Shown here piece after piece: positions 31,199 through 40,944 of a stretch of 64,000 nucleotides of DNA (position 1 is the stretch's first letter; each line of letters begins with the position of its first letter). Below the pieces are notes generated by a model, which was not told the origin of the DNA, made no database searches, and saw nothing but the letters and a program-made list of their open reading frames with translations. The position numbers were made by a program, and so were the translations under genes. This DNA is from Streptosporangium sp. NBC_01495 (GTDB lineage Bacteria; Actinomycetota; Actinomycetes; Streptosporangiales; Streptosporangiaceae). The DNA is taken from the NCBI RefSeq assembly GCF_036250735.1, contig NZ_CP109430.1:10044001-10108000 (forward strand), read 5' to 3'.

Positions 31199-33430
31199 AT
31201 GAGTCTTGCGCTGTACCGCAAGTACCGGCCCGGGACCTTCTCCGAGGTCAAGGGGCAGGAACACGTCACAGACCCGCTGCGCCAGGCGCTGCGCAGCGGG
31301 CGCATCAACCACGCCTACCTGTTCAGCGGGCCCAGGGGATGCGGCAAGACGTCCAGCGCGCGCATCCTGGCCCGCTCCCTGAACTGTGAGAAGGGCCCGA
31401 CCCCCGACCCGTGCGGGGAGTGCGAGTCCTGCGTGGCGCTGGCGCCCACCGGCCCCGGCCACCTCGACGTCATCGAGATCGACGCCGCCTCGCACGGTGG
31501 TGTGGACGACGCCCGCGACCTGCGCGAGCGGGCCTTCTTCGCGCCGGTGTCGTCGCGCTTCAAGATCTACATCATCGACGAGGCGCACATGGTGACCCGC
31601 GAGGGTTTCAACGCGCTGCTCAAGCTCGTCGAGGAGCCTCCCCCGCACCTGAAGTTCGTCTTCGCGACCACCGAGCCGGAGAAGGTCATCGGGACGATCA
31701 AGTCCCGGACCCACCACTACCCGTTCCGGCTGATCCCCCCGGCCGCGCTGCGCGCGCTCATGGAGGAGATCCTCACCTCGGAGAAGGTCCCGTTCGAGCC
31801 CGCCGCGCTCCCGCTGGTGGTCAGGGCGGGCGCGGGCTCGGCCCGCGACTCGCTGTCGATCCTCGACCAGTTGTTCGCAGGGTCGGACGAGGCGGGCATC
31901 ACGTACGCCCGCGCGGTCTCCCTCCTCGGCTACACCGACGGCGACCTGCTCGACGACGTGGTCGCGGCCTTCGCCGGTCGTGACGGCGCGCTGGTGTTCC
32001 AGGTCGTGAACCGGGTGATCGAGGGCGGTCACGACCCCCGGCGGTTCGCGATGGACCTGCTGGAGCGCTTCCGCGACCTGGTGATCCTGGCCAACGTGCC
32101 GGAGGCGGCCACCAGCGGGCTGCTCGACCGGCCCGGCGACGAGCTGGAGCGGCTCCAGGTCCAGGCGGCCTCGATGGGCCCGGCCGAGCTGACCCGCGCG
32201 GCGGAGATCCTCAACGCGGGGCTGACCGAGATGCGCGGGGCGGCCTCGCCCCGGCTGCTGCTCGAACTGATGTGCGCCAGGATCCTCCTTCCCGGCGCCG
32301 CCCAGGGCGAGGCGGCGCTGCTCACCCGCCTGGAGCGGCTGGAGAAGGGGGGAGTCGTCGCGGCTCCCGCCCCCGTGCCCCTCCCGCACCAGGCTCCCGC
32401 CCCCACACCGGCGGTTCACGCGGCGCCCCCCTCGCAGCCGGAGACGCCCGCCGCTCCGGCCTCCGCCGCCGCGCCCGCCGAGCGGTCCGGTGGCCAGGGC
32501 GACGACTGGCCCGCGGCGGTCAGGCCCGGCGCACCGGCTCAGGGGCAGCAGGGTCAGGGACGGCAGGGGCCGGATCAGGGGCAGCGGGCACAGGCGCCCG
32601 TCCAGCAGTCCCCCGAGGCCCCCGACGCGTCCGCGCCGGTCGACACGGTGACGGCGTCCGGTTCGGGGGCCGGGACCGTGCAGCAGGCGTGGCCCCAGGT
32701 GCTCGCGGCGCTCAAGCGGCGCAGCATCGTCGTGTGGGCCAACGTCAACACCAACGCCCAGGTGGTCGGGGTCGAGGGCAAGATCGTCACTCTCGGGTTC
32801 GCTCAGGTCGGCGCGATGAGGAACTTCACCGGCGGTGGCAAGGACGCGGTCGTCGCGGCGGTGCTGCAGGAGGTCCTGGGCGGAAACTGGAAGGTCGAGG
32901 CCGTCGTCGGTGGCGGGCCCGCTCCTTCCGGCGGGGGCCGCACCCCGGCTCCGAGGCAGCCCCCGGCCCCCCAGCGTCCCGCTCCCCAGCACCCCGCCCC
33001 CCAGAGCCAGGAACCGCAGGCGCCGGCACCGCAGTCTCCGTCCCAGGCGCCCGCCCCCGCGGCTCCGCGGGAGGCTCCGCCCACGCAGGCCCCGCCCGCG
33101 ACGGACGAGTCCTGGCCGGACGCCCCCATGCCGGAGGATCCGGGCTCGCCTCCCCCGCCGAGCTCCATGCCGACCCCCGGTCTGGCCGCCGCCCGTTCGG
33201 CGGCCAGAGCGGCGGCCCAGGCCGGTCCCAGGACGGCGGCCAAGACCGGTGCCAAGGCGGCGGCCTGGCCCGACGCGGTGCCCGCCCGCGGTGCTCGCGG
33301 CACCGCCCCCGACCCCGACGAGGTCGACCCGCTCAACGACGCGGACGCCGACGTCGACGCGCTCACCGGCATGGCCCTCCTCCAGCGCGAGCTGGGCGGC
33401 CAGGTCATCGGCGAGATCGACCACACCTGA
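31199..33430 (+). CDS. dnaX: DNA polymerase III subunit gamma/tau
   Basis: 743 residues from ATG 31199. Clamp-loader AAA+ domain with Walker A GPRGCGKT (44-51), zinc ligands Cys63, 72, 75, 78, DEAH box in IYIIDEAHM, and SRC-like GSARDSLSILDQL. From about 385 to 510, and again 580-700, the protein is Pro/Ala/Gln-rich linker. A tau-like domain (TVQQAWPQVLAALKRRSIVV) sits between. No slippery A-run for a gamma frameshift is seen. Confidence 0.96.
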   Translation: MSLALYRKYRPGTFSEVKGQEHVTDPLRQALRSGRINHAYLFSGPRGCGKTSSARILARSLNCEKGPTPDPCGECESCVALAPTGPGHLDVIEIDAASHGGVDDARDLRERAFFAPVSSRFKIYIIDEAHMVTREGFNALLKLVEEPPPHLKFVFATTEPEKVIGTIKSRTHHYPFRLIPPAALRALMEEILTSEKVPFEPAALPLVVRAGAGSARDSLSILDQLFAGSDEAGITYARAVSLLGYTDGDLLDDVVAAFAGRDGALVFQVVNRVIEGGHDPRRFAMDLLERFRDLVILANVPEAATSGLLDRPGDELERLQVQAASMGPAELTRAAEILNAGLTEMRGAASPRLLLELMCARILLPGAAQGEAALLTRLERLEKGGVVAAPAPVPLPHQAPAPTPAVHAAPPSQPETPAAPASAAAPAERSGGQGDDWPAAVRPGAPAQGQQGQGRQGPDQGQRAQAPVQQSPEAPDASAPVDTVTASGSGAGTVQQAWPQVLAALKRRSIVVWANVNTNAQVVGVEGKIVTLGFAQVGAMRNFTGGGKDAVVAAVLQEVLGGNWKVEAVVGGGPAPSGGGRTPAPRQPPAPQRPAPQHPAPQSQEPQAPAPQSPSQAPAPAAPREAPPTQAPPATDESWPDAPMPEDPGSPPPPSSMPTPGLAAARSAARAAAQAGPRTAAKTGAKAAAWPDAVPARGARGTAPDPDEVDPLNDADADVDALTGMALLQRELGGQVIGEIDHT

Positions 33431-33468
33431 CGATCGGCACCGCCGTAATCGATCGGCACCACCATGAT
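33431..33468. repeat. Tandem 19-bp repeat after dnaX
   Basis: CGATCGGCACCGCCGTAAT (33431-33449) is followed by CGATCGGCACCACCATGAT, 16 of 19 identical. The palindrome CCCCGCGCGGGG lies further on at 33534-33545 and may help end transcription. Confidence 0.5.
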
Positions 33469-33610
33469 CGGCCTCATCTGACGATCCGCCGCGCCTGACG
33501 GGTTTTCCGCCGCCTGTGTCCGCCGCCCGGTTTCCCCGCGCGGGGTCTTCGCGATCGCGCGTACGAACCCGCTGCCCGAGGCCCGGCTCAGGGGCGTCGG
33601 CGTGGTGGGA

Positions 33611-35062
33611 TCAGGGCAGGTCGACGCCGCCGAGGCGAATCCGGGCGGCCACCGCGCGGTGGTCGTGGCGGGGCAGCGCGACGACGAGGCGTTCGAGGAT
33701 CTGGATGTCGTTCCTGCCGTGTTCGGTCTCCGCGTAGGCCCACAGGTCCTCGGGGCCTCCCCGCCGCAGCAGGCGGGCCCGTACCTGCCCCTCCAGTTCC
33801 TCGCGTTCGAGGCGCAGGGCGGGTGCCTCGGAGCGGGGCAGCAGGGGGCCGCGGTAGGCGCGGGCGACCTGGGCGGCCTCGTCGGTCGCGAGCAGCCGCT
33901 TGAGCTCCAGGAAGTCGGCCTCCACGACGCAGGCCAGGCGGTACGGCTTGGCGGCGATCGTACGGCCGAGCTGGGCGCGGAGGCGGTGGATCTCGGCGCG
34001 GACGGTCACCGGGTTCCCCGCGTCGCCGTACAGGTGGAAGGAGAGCTGGGCGGCGGTCATTCCCCGGGGGTTGAGGGCGAGCATCGCGAGGATCTCGGCG
34101 TGGCGCAGGGAGAGCGACAGGCGGATCCCGTCGAGGTGCGCCGAAGGGTGTTCGGCGCCGAGGAAGGACAGGGCGAGCACGGTCCCCCGGGCCTGGCCCG
34201 CGAGGCGGAGCAGGAAGCCGTCGTCGCCGAGATTCTCCAGGAAGGCGCTCCGCCCGTCGGACAGGGTCACCCGGTCGCCCGCCCCCGGCAGGCGTACGCG
34301 GGTGTCCCACTGCCGCGCGTCGTTACCGGCGATGATCCGCCCGGTCGTGGTGACCAGGGCGCCGGGCTCGCCGCGCAGCGTGCTCAGGTGCCGCTCGTGG
34401 CGGCGTCTGAGCCGCTCGTCGCGTTCGAGCATGCGCAGAGTGAGGTGGCTCTCGGCCAGCCGCGCCGCGGCCTCGACGAGGGCGACGCTCGCCGGGTGCA
34501 TGGCGCGCGTCCTGCCGCTGACGTCGACGCAGCCCAGCAGGTCGCCACTGTCGGGGTCGACGATCGGCGCGGCGGAGCACGACCAGAGGTGGAGCGCCCT
34601 GACCAGGTGTTCGGCGGAGAATACGTGCAGGGGCCGCCGGGTGGCGAGCGCGGTGCCCAGGCCGTTGGTCCCGATCGCGTCCTCGCTCCAGTCGAAGCCG
34701 TCGGCCAGCCCCACCTCGTCGGCGCTCTCCATCGTCCGGTGGTTGCCGTCGCGCCAGAGGACCCTGCCGTGGGCGTCGGTGACGAGCAGGATCTGGTCGT
34801 CCGCGTCGGCGGCCTCCAGGAGGGTCCCGGTGATGATCGGCAGAAGCCTGCTCATCGGGTGCGCCGAGCGGACCTCGCGGATGTCCTCGCCCTCGAAGGC
34901 GAGGGGGGCCGATCTGGTGTCGGGGTCGACCCCGGCGTCCAGTGAACGCCGCCACGACGCGGAGATCACGCCTCTGGGGCCCTCGCCCGTCGGTCGCTCG
35001 CCCCTGATCAGTGCCTCGTGCAGGCGCCGCAGCCGCGACGAGTAGGAGTCGAGGTTGGCCAT
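33611..35062 (-). CDS. GAF-domain transcriptional regulator
   Basis: 483 residues from ATG 35062. An N-terminal AcoR-like sensory part runs from SASWRRSLDAGVDPDTR through a GAF domain (LLVTDAHGRVLWRDG, AIGTNGLGTALATRRPLHVF, HLWSCSAAPIVDPDSGDLLG). The AAA+ and Fis parts of AcoR are missing. The C-terminus has AQLSFHLYGDAGNPVTVRAE and IHRLRAQLG, an OmpR/SARP-like DNA-binding pattern. This layout is common near aldehyde dehydrogenase genes, not seen here. GGAG 10 nt upstream. Confidence 0.85.
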   Translation of the reverse strand: MANLDSYSSRLRRLHEALIRGERPTGEGPRGVISASWRRSLDAGVDPDTRSAPLAFEGEDIREVRSAHPMSRLLPIITGTLLEAADADDQILLVTDAHGRVLWRDGNHRTMESADEVGLADGFDWSEDAIGTNGLGTALATRRPLHVFSAEHLVRALHLWSCSAAPIVDPDSGDLLGCVDVSGRTRAMHPASVALVEAAARLAESHLTLRMLERDERLRRRHERHLSTLRGEPGALVTTTGRIIAGNDARQWDTRVRLPGAGDRVTLSDGRSAFLENLGDDGFLLRLAGQARGTVLALSFLGAEHPSAHLDGIRLSLSLRHAEILAMLALNPRGMTAAQLSFHLYGDAGNPVTVRAEIHRLRAQLGRTIAAKPYRLACVVEADFLELKRLLATDEAAQVARAYRGPLLPRSEAPALRLEREELEGQVRARLLRRGGPEDLWAYAETEHGRNDIQILERLVVALPRHDHRAVAARIRLGGVDLP

Positions 35063-35420
35063 CTGGACAGCTCCCCGGTGGCTGTCGCGCACATATCCCC
35101 CCGGAATAGAGCCGATGGCCGAAGCATCGGCGGTCGAGACCCCGCCCGCAACCCGTTCGGCCAAAGAGGGTGTGCGAAGGGTGAGTGAACGATCGCAACG
35201 TGTGTGCAACCTTCGAAGGGTTACCTTCCGATCACACGCCGTCGTGTGCGGCCGCTCCGGCGCGTGTCGCGTCGGGTCTCGGACGTCTGGAGGGGGGCCC
35301 GGGGCCCGACGGGGGTTTAATCCCCATCCTGGGGGAACGCGTGCTCGCTCCAGTACAACACCCGGCCCGAACCCCGTAGGCTCGTGACGACCGATGTCAC
35401 GGACGAGGAGCACAACGACG
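35063..35420. other. Divergent region between the GAF regulator and ybaB
   Basis: Holds CCTTCGAAGG (35211-35220) and repeats of GTGTGCRA around 35170 and 35200, possible regulator sites. A TAGGCT -10 candidate at 35377-35382 may serve ybaB-recR. No gene seen. Confidence 0.4.
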
Positions 35421-35774
35421 GTGAACCCAGGGGATGTCAACCTGCAGCAGCTGCTGGAGCAGGCACAGCTCATGCAGCAGCAGCTTGTGAGCGCCCAGCA
35501 GGAGCTGAACGACGCGGAAGTCGAGGGCTCCGCGGGCGGCGGACTGGTCGTGGCCACGGTCAACGGCGGGGGCGAGCTGCTCGAACTCAAGATCAGTCCC
35601 GAGGCCGTGGACCCCGGCGATCCCCAGGAGACGGCCGACACCATCGCCGACCTGGTCATCGCCGCCATTCGCGACGCCGTGCGCGCCGCCGCCGACCTGC
35701 AGCAGGAGAAGCTCGGTCCCCTCGCGCAGGGGCTGGGTGGCGGGGGCGGGCTCGGCCAGCTTCCCGGGTTCTAG
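35421..35774 (+). CDS. YbaB/EbfC nucleoid-associated protein
   Basis: 117 residues from GTG 35421 ([20 protein letters not shown]). The coiled N-terminus, [20 protein letters not shown] and the Gly-rich tail are standard. It is the housekeeping copy in the dnaX-ybaB-recR order. ATG 35394 is an alternative start. It binds DNA as a dimer. Confidence 0.92.
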   Translation: MNPGDVNLQQLLEQAQLMQQQLVSAQQELNDAEVEGSAGGGLVVATVNGGGELLELKISPEAVDPGDPQETADTIADLVIAAIRDAVRAAADLQQEKLGPLAQGLGGGGGLGQLPGF

Positions 35775-35777
35775 GTC

Positions 35778-36377
35778 ATGTACGAAGGGGTCGTCCAGAA
35801 CCTGATCGACGAGCTGGGGATGCTTCCCGGCGTCGGTCCCAAGAGCGCGCAGCGCATCGCGTTCCACCTGCTGGCCGCGGAGCCGGCCGACGTGAAGCGG
35901 CTCGCGCACGCTCTGCTGGAGGTCAAGGAGAAGGTCCGCTTCTGCCGGGTCTGCGGCAACGTCGCCGCGGAGCAGGAGTGCCGGATCTGCCGCGACACCA
36001 GGCGCGACCTCCACGTGATCTGTGTCGTCGAGGAGTCGAAGGACGTCGTGGCCATCGAGAAGACCCGTGAGTTCCGGGGCCGCTACCACGTGCTCGGCGG
36101 GGCGATCAGCCCGATCGACGGCGTCGGCCCCGACGACCTGAACATCCGGGATCTCATGACCCGCCTGGCGGATGGCCAGGTCACCGAGCTGATCCTCGCC
36201 ACCGACCCCAACCTTGAGGGGGAGGCGACGGCGACTTATCTCGCCCGTCTGGTCAAGCCGATGGGACTGAAAGTGACACGACTGGCCAGCGGTCTGCCGG
36301 TAGGCGGTGACCTCGAGTACGCGGACGAGGTCACCTTGGGCCGCGCGTTCGAAGGAAGAAGGCTCCTTGATGTCTGA
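35778..36377 (+). CDS. recR: Recombination protein RecR
   Basis: 199 residues. Helix-hairpin-helix [16 protein letters not shown] (13-28), zinc ligands Cys56, 59, 68, 71, and Toprim [20 protein letters not shown]. It acts with RecO and RecF to load RecA at gaps. Three bases separate it from ybaB; the next gene overlaps its end. Confidence 0.97.
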   Translation: MYEGVVQNLIDELGMLPGVGPKSAQRIAFHLLAAEPADVKRLAHALLEVKEKVRFCRVCGNVAAEQECRICRDTRRDLHVICVVEESKDVVAIEKTREFRGRYHVLGGAISPIDGVGPDDLNIRDLMTRLADGQVTELILATDPNLEGEATATYLARLVKPMGLKVTRLASGLPVGGDLEYADEVTLGRAFEGRRLLDV

Positions 36378-36918
36378 CGATTTGATGTCCGACGATGCGT
36401 GGAGCGGTCTCGCGGAACGGATCGCGGAGCACGCCAAGAACTACATCGACGGCCTGACCCGGCTGGCGGGCGGTGAGGGCGGCGACGCCATCCTGCCGCT
36501 GCTGCTGGTGGAGGTCGCGCAGGTCAGCTCGGCGGGCGCGCAGCTCGGCGCGAGCCGGGACGTGATCCTGTCGGGCAACTGGGAGCCGCATCTGGGCGAG
36601 GACCCGGACGTCGACGCCGTCCGTACGGCTCTCGCCGAGAGGCTGGGGCCGGTCGACGACTACGCCGAGGTCTTCGACCCCTACAAGGACACCGTGGTCA
36701 CCCCGTACCGCCTGTCGGACGACCTGACGGCGGTGGCCGCCGACCTTCTGCACGGTCTGCGGCACCACAAGGCGGGGCGCCCCCTCGAGGCGCTCTGGTG
36801 GTGGCAGTACTCCTATTTCAACACCTGGGGCAACCACGCCGGAGCGGCGATGCGGGCACTTCAGGCGCTTGTCGCCCACACGCGGCTCGATGTCGCGGAG
36901 GAGCGCACAACGGTGTGA
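36370..36918 (+). CDS. DUF5063 family protein
   Basis: 182 residues. Start ATG 36370 has AAGGAAGAAGG upstream and overlaps recR by eight bases; ATG 36385 is the alternative. It is helical with conserved-looking [20 protein letters not shown]. The family sits after recR in actinobacteria; its function is unknown. Confidence 0.88.
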   Translation: MSDDLMSDDAWSGLAERIAEHAKNYIDGLTRLAGGEGGDAILPLLLVEVAQVSSAGAQLGASRDVILSGNWEPHLGEDPDVDAVRTALAERLGPVDDYAEVFDPYKDTVVTPYRLSDDLTAVAADLLHGLRHHKAGRPLEALWWWQYSYFNTWGNHAGAAMRALQALVAHTRLDVAEERTTV

Positions 36919-36964
36919 TCGTCCACATACTGGTTTGATCAGAGGGCCTCAGCAAGGGCGCCAG

Positions 36965-36970
36965 TAGACT
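36965..36970 (+). promoter_or_regulatory. Candidate -10 of the lysC-asd operon
   Basis: TAGACT, same hexamer as at the SRP RNA gene, 39 bp before the lysC start. No good -35 is seen at 17 bp. Confidence 0.35.
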
Positions 36971-37008
36971 GTGAGCTCCACAGCCCTAGATTGCTTCGGA
37001 GACATCTC

Positions 37009-38283
37009 GTGGCGCTCGTTGTTCAGAAGTATGGTGGTTCGTCCGTCGCCGACGCGTCCTGCATCAAGCGGGTCGCCCAGCGGATCGTCGCGACGAAAAA
37101 AGCCGGCAACGACGTCGTGGTGATCGTTTCGGCCATGGGCGACACGACGGACGAGCTGCTCGATCTCGCCCAGCAGGTCTCGCCGCTTCCACCGGGCCGC
37201 GAGCTCGACATGCTGCTCACCTCCGGTGAGCGCATCTCGATGGCGCTGCTGGCTATGGCGATCGCCAACCTGGGCCAGGAGGCGCGCTCGTTCACCGGGT
37301 CCCAGGCCGGCGTGATCACCGACTCCTCGCACGGCCGCGCGCGCATCATCGACGTGACGCCCGGCCGGATCCGCGGGGCGCTCGACAGCGGCCAGATCGC
37401 GATCGTGGCCGGTTTCCAGGGCGTCTCGCAGGACACCAAGGACATCACCACGCTCGGCAGGGGCGGTTCCGACACCACCGCGGTCGCGCTCGCCGCCGCC
37501 CTGAGCGCCGACGTGTGCGAGATCTACACCGACGTGGACGGCGTCTTCACCGCCGACCCCCGCATCGTCCCCGCCGCCCGTAAGATCCCCAAGATCTCGT
37601 ACGACGAGATGATGGAGATGGCGGCGTGCGGTGCGAAGATCCTGCACCTGCGCTGTGTCGAGTACGCTCGCCGTTTCAGCCTGCCGATCCACGTCAGAAG
37701 TTCGTTCAGCACCAAGGAAGGCACGTGGGTCGTCTCCGACCCCGACAGCGAAGGAACAGAGATGGAGCAGCCGATCATCTCCGGCGTCGCGCACGACCGG
37801 AGCGAGGCCAAGATCACCGTTGTCGGGGTGCCCGACAAGGTCGGCGAGGCTGCGACGATCTTCAAAACACTCGCCGACGCCGAGATCAACATCGACATGA
37901 TCGTGCAGAACGTGTCGGCGGCGACGACCGGCCGGACGGATATCTCCTTCACGCTGCCCACGAGTGACGGCTCGGCCGCGCTCACCGCGCTGAAGAAGAT
38001 CCAGGAGCGCATCGGCTTCGAGTCGTTGCTCTTCGACGACCAGATCGGCAAGGTCTCGCTGATCGGTGCGGGCATGCGCTCGCACCCCGGCGTCACCGCG
38101 ACGTTCTTCGCGGCCCTCGCCGACGCGGGGGTGAACATCGAGATGATCTCCACCTCGGAGATCCGCATCTCGGTGGTCGTCGGGCAGGACGAGGTGGACA
38201 CGGCGGTCAGCGCCGCGCACCGCGCGTTCGATCTCGACGCGGACCAGGTTGAAGCCGTGATCTACGGAGGTAGCGGGCGATGA
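37009..38283 (+). CDS. lysC: Aspartate kinase, alpha/beta type
   Basis: 424 residues from GTG 37009 ([16 protein letters not shown]) with GGAG 7 nt upstream. Kinase motifs [21 protein letters not shown] and [16 protein letters not shown]; two ACT domains from about 260 ([18 protein letters not shown] and [20 protein letters not shown]) bind Lys/Thr for feedback. It phosphorylates aspartate as the first step to Lys, Met, Thr and diaminopimelate. The stop overlaps asd (ATGA). Confidence 0.96.
   Translation: MALVVQKYGGSSVADASCIKRVAQRIVATKKAGNDVVVIVSAMGDTTDELLDLAQQVSPLPPGRELDMLLTSGERISMALLAMAIANLGQEARSFTGSQAGVITDSSHGRARIIDVTPGRIRGALDSGQIAIVAGFQGVSQDTKDITTLGRGGSDTTAVALAAALSADVCEIYTDVDGVFTADPRIVPAARKIPKISYDEMMEMAACGAKILHLRCVEYARRFSLPIHVRSSFSTKEGTWVVSDPDSEGTEMEQPIISGVAHDRSEAKITVVGVPDKVGEAATIFKTLADAEINIDMIVQNVSAATTGRTDISFTLPTSDGSAALTALKKIQERIGFESLLFDDQIGKVSLIGAGMRSHPGVTATFFAALADAGVNIEMISTSEIRISVVVGQDEVDTAVSAAHRAFDLDADQVEAVIYGGSGR
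37762..38283 (+). other. Internal start for the aspartokinase beta subunit
   Basis: ATG 37762, in frame within lysC, follows AAGGA at 6 nt. It would give a 173-residue protein starting [20 protein letters not shown], containing only the two ACT domains. In Corynebacterium the beta subunit is made the same way from a matching position, forming an alpha2-beta2 enzyme. Confidence 0.7.
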
Positions 38284-39347
38284 GCCGCAAGCCCACCCTC
38301 GCCCTGATCGGGGCGACCGGTGCCGTCGGCACCGTGATGCGTGACATCATCTCCGGCCGCGAGGACGTCTACGGCGACATCAAGCTCGTCGCGTCCGCCC
38401 GCTCGGCGGGCAAGGTCCTGCGGGTCCGCGGCGAGGACCTCGTCGTCCAGGAGCTGGCCCCCGAGGTCTTCGACGGCGTCGACATCGCGATCTTCGACGT
38501 GCCGGACGAGGTCTCCGCGACCTGGGTGCCGATCGCCGCCGAGCGCGGGGCCGTCGTCATCGACAAGTCGGGCACCTTCCGGATGAACCCCGAGGTCCCG
38601 CTGGTCGTGCCGGAGGTCAACCCCGAGGCCGCGCGCGAGCGGCCGCTGGGGATCATCTCCACCCCCAACTGCACGACCCTGTCGATGATGGCCGCGATGG
38701 GCGCCCTCCACGAGGAGTACGGTCTGCGGGCGCTGGTGGTCGCCTCCTACCAGGCGGTCTCCGGCGCGGGCGTGGCCGGCTCGGCCCGCCTCTACGACGA
38801 GGTCGAGGCCCTGGCGGGTGACCGTTCGATCGGGCAGACCGCCGGTGACGTGCGCAAGGTCCTGCAGAACAAGCTCGGGGACGGGGAGTCGCCGTTCCCG
38901 GCGCCGGTGGCGTTCAACGTCGTGCCGTGGGCGGGTTCGCTCAAGGACGGCGGCTGGGCCTCCGAGGAGATCAAGCTCCGCAACGAGTCGCGGAAGATCC
39001 TCGGGATCCACGACCTGAAGGTCTCCGCGACCTGCGTCCGCGTCCCGGTGATCACCACCCACTCGCTGGCCGTGCACGCGACCTTCGAGCGCGAGATCAC
39101 CGTCGCCGACGCCCACCGGATTCTTGAGGCCGCCCCGACCGTGGTCGTCATGGACGACCCGGCCAACGGCGTCTTCCCGACCCCGGCCGACGTCGTCGGA
39201 ACCGACCCCACCTACGTGGGCCGGATCCGCCAGGCGCTCGACTTCCCCAACACCCTCGACCTGTTCGTCTGCGGCGACAACCTTCGCAAGGGCGCGGCCC
39301 TGAACGCGGCGGAGATCGCCGAGCTGGTCGCGGTCGAGTTCGCGTAG
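38280..39347 (+). CDS. asd: Aspartate-semialdehyde dehydrogenase
   Basis: 355 residues. NADPH loop GATGAVG (11-17), active-site Cys131 in [11 protein letters not shown], and the HTH-like substrate segment [12 protein letters not shown]. Reduces aspartyl phosphate to the semialdehyde. The start overlaps lysC by four bases. Confidence 0.97.
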   Translation: MSRKPTLALIGATGAVGTVMRDIISGREDVYGDIKLVASARSAGKVLRVRGEDLVVQELAPEVFDGVDIAIFDVPDEVSATWVPIAAERGAVVIDKSGTFRMNPEVPLVVPEVNPEAARERPLGIISTPNCTTLSMMAAMGALHEEYGLRALVVASYQAVSGAGVAGSARLYDEVEALAGDRSIGQTAGDVRKVLQNKLGDGESPFPAPVAFNVVPWAGSLKDGGWASEEIKLRNESRKILGIHDLKVSATCVRVPVITTHSLAVHATFEREITVADAHRILEAAPTVVVMDDPANGVFPTPADVVGTDPTYVGRIRQALDFPNTLDLFVCGDNLRKGAALNAAEIAELVAVEFA

Positions 39348-39354
39348 TTCTCCC

Positions 39355-39404
39355 GGGCCGTACGGCGGTGTGGCGTCCTGTGACGTCATGCCGTCGTACG
39401 GCCC
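39355..39404 (+). terminator. Terminator after asd
   Basis: GGGCCGTACG (39355-39364) and CGTACGGCCC (39395-39404) form a 10-bp stem with a 30-nt loop holding a GACGTC palindrome. Starts 7 bp past the stop. Confidence 0.55.
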
Positions 39405-39539
39405 TCGCGTCCCCCGGGGCTCGGACCCCGGGGTGGCGGGATCCCGCGCGGCGGTGGGACGTCGAGCGCGGGCGTGACCCTTCGAGGACCGGAGGGACCC
39501 GCACGGTCGTGGGCATCCACCGGGGCGGCGCGGGCCGGG

Positions 39540-40592
39540 TCAGCGGAAGAGGATGTCCCAGTGGTCCGCCTCGCGGGCGAAGAGGGGGCCCGACGTCGCC
39601 GACTGGCCGTACAGGCGGGCTCCGTCCCCCCGCACACCCTGCGGCGGATAGTTCTTCGTGATGTAGCGGTTGATGCATGCGTTGGGCTTTATATCCAGCT
39701 TGTAGCCCTCGTAGTGGCTGTAGGGGCCGGGGGCGTGGCCCACCTCGGTGCCACCGGTGACGACGAGGGGACAGCCGCTGCGGCGCTTCAGCTCGATGGC
39801 GCTGGAGACGGTCGTGGATCGTACGGCCTCCAGCGAGGTGCAGTTCAGCCCCTTGCGGTTCGCGCACTTGCCCGAGGAGGTCCAGGTCAGGCCCGCCTCC
39901 CGCAGGAGCCGCTTGGCGTCCGTCTGCTGGAGCCGCATGGGCTGCCGGGCCTGCTGCGCCTGTGGGGGGTGGGCCTCGGCCGGCTTCTCGAGAGCGGCGG
40001 AGGCCTGCTCCTCCGAGGCGGCGGCGACCGGGGCCCGCGCGCTTTCCCGGGCCTCGCTTTCCCGGGCCTCGGACGTCGGCGCTTTCCCGGGGCTCTGGAG
40101 AGTGGTCTCCTGCGCGGGGGACGTTTGTCTCCTGGGCGCGCCCGCCAGGGCGGCGGTGCGCGTTCGTGCGGTGGTCTCCGGCGTTTGGGGGGGCGCCTGT
40201 TCGTGGTGCTTGCCCGCCAGGGCGGCGGTGCGTGTTCGCGCGGTGGTCTCGGGGGGCCGGGGTGTCGTGCCCGCGGGAGTGGTGTCCTCCGGCCAGAGGG
40301 GGACCGTGATCTCCCGGCCCCGCCGGGTGGCCGTCGGGTGACACAGCTCCCCGATGTAACGCCGGGCGGTTTCCAGGGTGGTGATGTCGTACACTCCGAT
40401 GATCGTGGACCGGCGGGCCTCCGCCGGGCCGGCCGCGCCGGGCCGGCTCACGATCGCGGTGCCGGCCGACGCGTTCCCGCTTGCCGCGGTCGCGCTGTCG
40501 TGCGGAGCCGATGCGATGAAAGATAGCTGCAGAGCGAGCAGTGCTCCGGTCGTGAACCAGGCAGCCCGCTGTCTACAGGGACGTGTCCCCAT
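39540..40592 (-). CDS. Secreted M15-like peptidase-fold protein
   Basis: 350 residues. Signal-like hydrophobic segment (11-29), then a long Thr/Ala/Pro-rich linker with a near duplicate (PETTARTRTAALAG twice, about 113-150). The C-terminal domain has CPLVVTGGTEVGH, SHYEGYKLDI (His293, Asp300) and DHWDILF (His344), the zinc-ligand layout of D-Ala-D-Ala carboxypeptidase-type M15 enzymes. Probably acts on peptidoglycan. ATG 40592 lies 3 nt after TACATAG and lacks a ribosome site, suggesting a leaderless message. Confidence 0.75.
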   Translation of the reverse strand: MGTRPCRQRAAWFTTGALLALQLSFIASAPHDSATAASGNASAGTAIVSRPGAAGPAEARRSTIIGVYDITTLETARRYIGELCHPTATRRGREITVPLWPEDTTPAGTTPRPPETTARTRTAALAGKHHEQAPPQTPETTARTRTAALAGAPRRQTSPAQETTLQSPGKAPTSEARESEARESARAPVAAASEEQASAALEKPAEAHPPQAQQARQPMRLQQTDAKRLLREAGLTWTSSGKCANRKGLNCTSLEAVRSTTVSSAIELKRRSGCPLVVTGGTEVGHAPGPYSHYEGYKLDIKPNACINRYITKNYPPQGVRGDGARLYGQSATSGPLFAREADHWDILFR

Positions 40593-40944
40593 CTATGTAT
40601 CCCTTGTCGCGGGAGCCCTTCCGCCAAACGGATCAATCCCACTCCCGAACCCGGATGATCCCTCACGAAGAGTGATTTTTGCCCGGTAGTGGGAATGATC
40701 GGGCAGCTCGATGACCTGCTGAGACGGCGATTCCCGCGATAGTCGACATGTCAGAATTTGTCGTATACGGCACCGTCGTCACGTCGTCGCCGGGCGGCGT
40801 GGAGCGGGGCGGGGACGAGAGCGGTGGAGCAATCACGGATATGAGTGGCGGGGGCAATGTGGCGCGCTTAGGGTCGTTCACTGGGGCTCATACCTGGTGG
40901 CGTGGGATGGATGATCTAGGGTTCGTCCAGTGGAGAAAGACCAG
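40593..40944. other. Divergent region between the M15-like and TetR genes
   Basis: On the minus strand a GGGAG/CTCCC stem-loop (about 40608-40647) precedes GATACA (40598-40603). A short plus-strand frame (40748-40948) has no support. No riboswitch consensus could be matched. Confidence 0.35.

Noticed and set aside
31199-33430. Programmed frameshift in dnaX
   Set aside because: No A-rich slippery heptamer or fitting stop; probably only one product.
36935-36970. TTGATC (36935-36940) as -35 of the lysC promoter
   Set aside because: The 24-bp distance to TAGACT is too long for a standard promoter.
40593-40760. A c-di-AMP (ydaO-type) riboswitch before the M15-like peptidase gene
   Set aside because: These riboswitches often precede wall hydrolases, but the conserved cores could not be found here; the start even looks leaderless.
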